A program made the translations under genes and the position numbers. From Acholoe squamosa (Eukaryota > Annelida > Polychaeta > Phyllodocida > Polynoidae), in the NCBI GenBank assembly GCA_949317995.1, contig OX439036.1:5697207-5761206 (forward strand): 64,000 nt of DNA, in the 5' to 3' direction. Below, in pieces: positions 63,012 through 64,000 of this stretch. How positions within the stretch are numbered: position 1 is the stretch's first letter; each line of letters opens with the position of its first letter. Under the pieces are notes generated by a model, which searched no databases, was not told where the DNA came from, and saw only the letters and a list, made by a program, of their open reading frames with translations.

Positions 63012-63867
63012 TGGAGGAGTTCACTGGCACAGGCTGTGAATAGCATTGACTGTTCTACTGATCTCGTCAGGCTGTTACTGAATCATTGAGCAGATCCCAA
63101 CGACCATGACTGGCAACTTGGAAGTATTCCGTTGTTATCCACAATTGATTCATTTAGTCATTATGATGTCAGGGACACAGGTATTACCAAACTACTGTTA
63201 GAAGATGATGAAATGGAAGATGGTGATCATAAAACAGCCCTGGAAGCCACTATTGTAGATAGTAGAAGTACACATATCAACAATGTCAGGTGGCTGGTCC
63301 GCCATGGTGCGGATATATCATCAATCACACTGTCCTCACTCAAACGTTACTTCATGGCTGATTATACATACAGCCAGCTTCTAACTTACCTCTAATTCTG
63401 AAGCTGGTATGAGGGGTCTACAGAGAGCACAACAACACAGCAACATTGAATCAGTTATTCACACTTGTTTGCAGAACAAGAGGTTGGCAGATCTGAGGGG
63501 TGATGTACTAAGTATATGGGGCAAGCTCGTTGAAGATGAAAGTGAAAAGGTTCGTTTGAATCATAAGAAATCCACCTTCCCTGAATATTTGACTCAGCAG
63601 AATGCTGACTTACAAGAATTCAGTTATGGATCCCTGCTTGTGTACCCAGAGGTTTCTTACATCAATGAGGAAGAAAAATATCAGAATCTTATGTGTCAGA
63701 TTCAGGAGCTTCTGCAGTTACTGACTCAGCCCCTGTCACTGTATGAACACTGTCGGCTGTGTGTGCGTGCAAACCTGGTGTCCCTTCAGCCATCCATAGT
63801 GAAACCTGGGCCTGATAAATATCTATGCCATATCTTCTGTGTGTTGGAGCACATTCATTGTCAGCTC
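63012..63867 (+). pseudogene. Truncated ankyrin-SOCS paralogue
   Basis: Matches the protein of the gene at 44689-46560 in two pieces. The first (SLAQAV ... LIRLLLNH-like, with an in-frame TGA near 63088, then DPNDHDWQLG and FSHYDVRDTG) breaks off after TKLLLE and resumes at DDEMEDGDHKTALE, dropping about 130 residues of ankyrin repeats. A stop at about 63393 follows LLTYL, a short gap lacks one segment, and MRGLQRAQQHSNIE begins the second piece. That piece runs through SIWGKLVEDESEKVRL to CRLCVRANLVSLQPS and then diverges, so the Leu-Pro-x-Pro half of the SOCS box is lost. Clearly a pseudogene, still highly similar to its parent. Confidence 0.8.
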
Positions 63868-64000
63868 TGACTGTCTGATGTCACAGCCTATTTCTGTCTA
63901 ACAAGTGAATATATGGTTGTTTTCCTTTGCATTGAATTTAATAGATTGTGGTTTCTATGAACATGATTTCTATATAAATTGCGATCTTTAACCTAGTTTA

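Overview
This window looks like an invertebrate animal genome, most likely a cephalochordate (amphioxus). That is an inference from four things: small secreted genes combining a C-type lectin domain with a PAN/apple-like module, an ankyrin-SOCS gene, a DIRS-superfamily tyrosine-recombinase retrotransposon beside a CR1/L2-like non-LTR element, and very dense MITE, foldback and minisatellite content with short phased introns and no operon structure. A 200-base run of N (20950-21149) shows that it is an assembled scaffold.

The backbone of positions 2000-35500 is a tandem family of C-type lectin plus PAN-like genes. The full plan has five exons: a 58-nt signal-peptide exon, a 166-nt first CTLD exon, a ~200-212-nt second CTLD exon, a first PAN exon and a terminal PAN exon ending in a Tyr-Gln-Lys-rich tail. 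Copy A is a lone terminal exon on the minus strand (2106-2247). Copies B (9002-17771), C (21237-24501) and D (28378-35467) have all five exons on the plus strand. Copy F keeps only the two PAN exons (61047-61635). Broken exon fragments lie near 22.0, 37.7, 42.8 and 62.9 kb. Copy C carries a frameshift at a CA run in its second CTLD exon. Copy B has a 6.3-kb DNA transposon in its third intron. Copy D has a 1.4-kb palindrome-packed element in its second intron and a nine-copy tandem array of its first PAN exon.

The second gene type is an intact 623-residue ankyrin-repeat/SOCS-box gene on the minus strand (44689-46560). A truncated, rearranged pseudogene of it sits on the plus strand at the right edge (63012-63867), next to a fragment of a lectin exon. 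Two phase-compatible exons of an unrecognised minus-strand gene lie at 26491-27381.

Mobile DNA dominates the rest. It includes a decayed DNA transposon with 4-bp TSD-like flanks and internal 15-bp motifs (9985-16320), a 5'-truncated CR1/L2-like retroposon (53881-56198) and a structurally complete Ngaro-type element with split direct repeats and three open reading frames (56242-61030). There are two copies of a ~1-kb composite repeat carrying a long hairpin and a tRNA-like module (36038-37000, 46736-47740), several TIR/MITE elements, LTR-like sequences at 1.3, 3.3 and 51.7 kb, and tRNA-derived repeats near 52.8 kb. The region 53.7-61.0 kb is a nest: a foldback repeat was interrupted by the CR1/L2-like element, and the Ngaro element then inserted next to it, just upstream of the remaining PAN exons of copy F.

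All calls come from reading the sequence. Family names rest on recognisable motifs, and no database search was possible.
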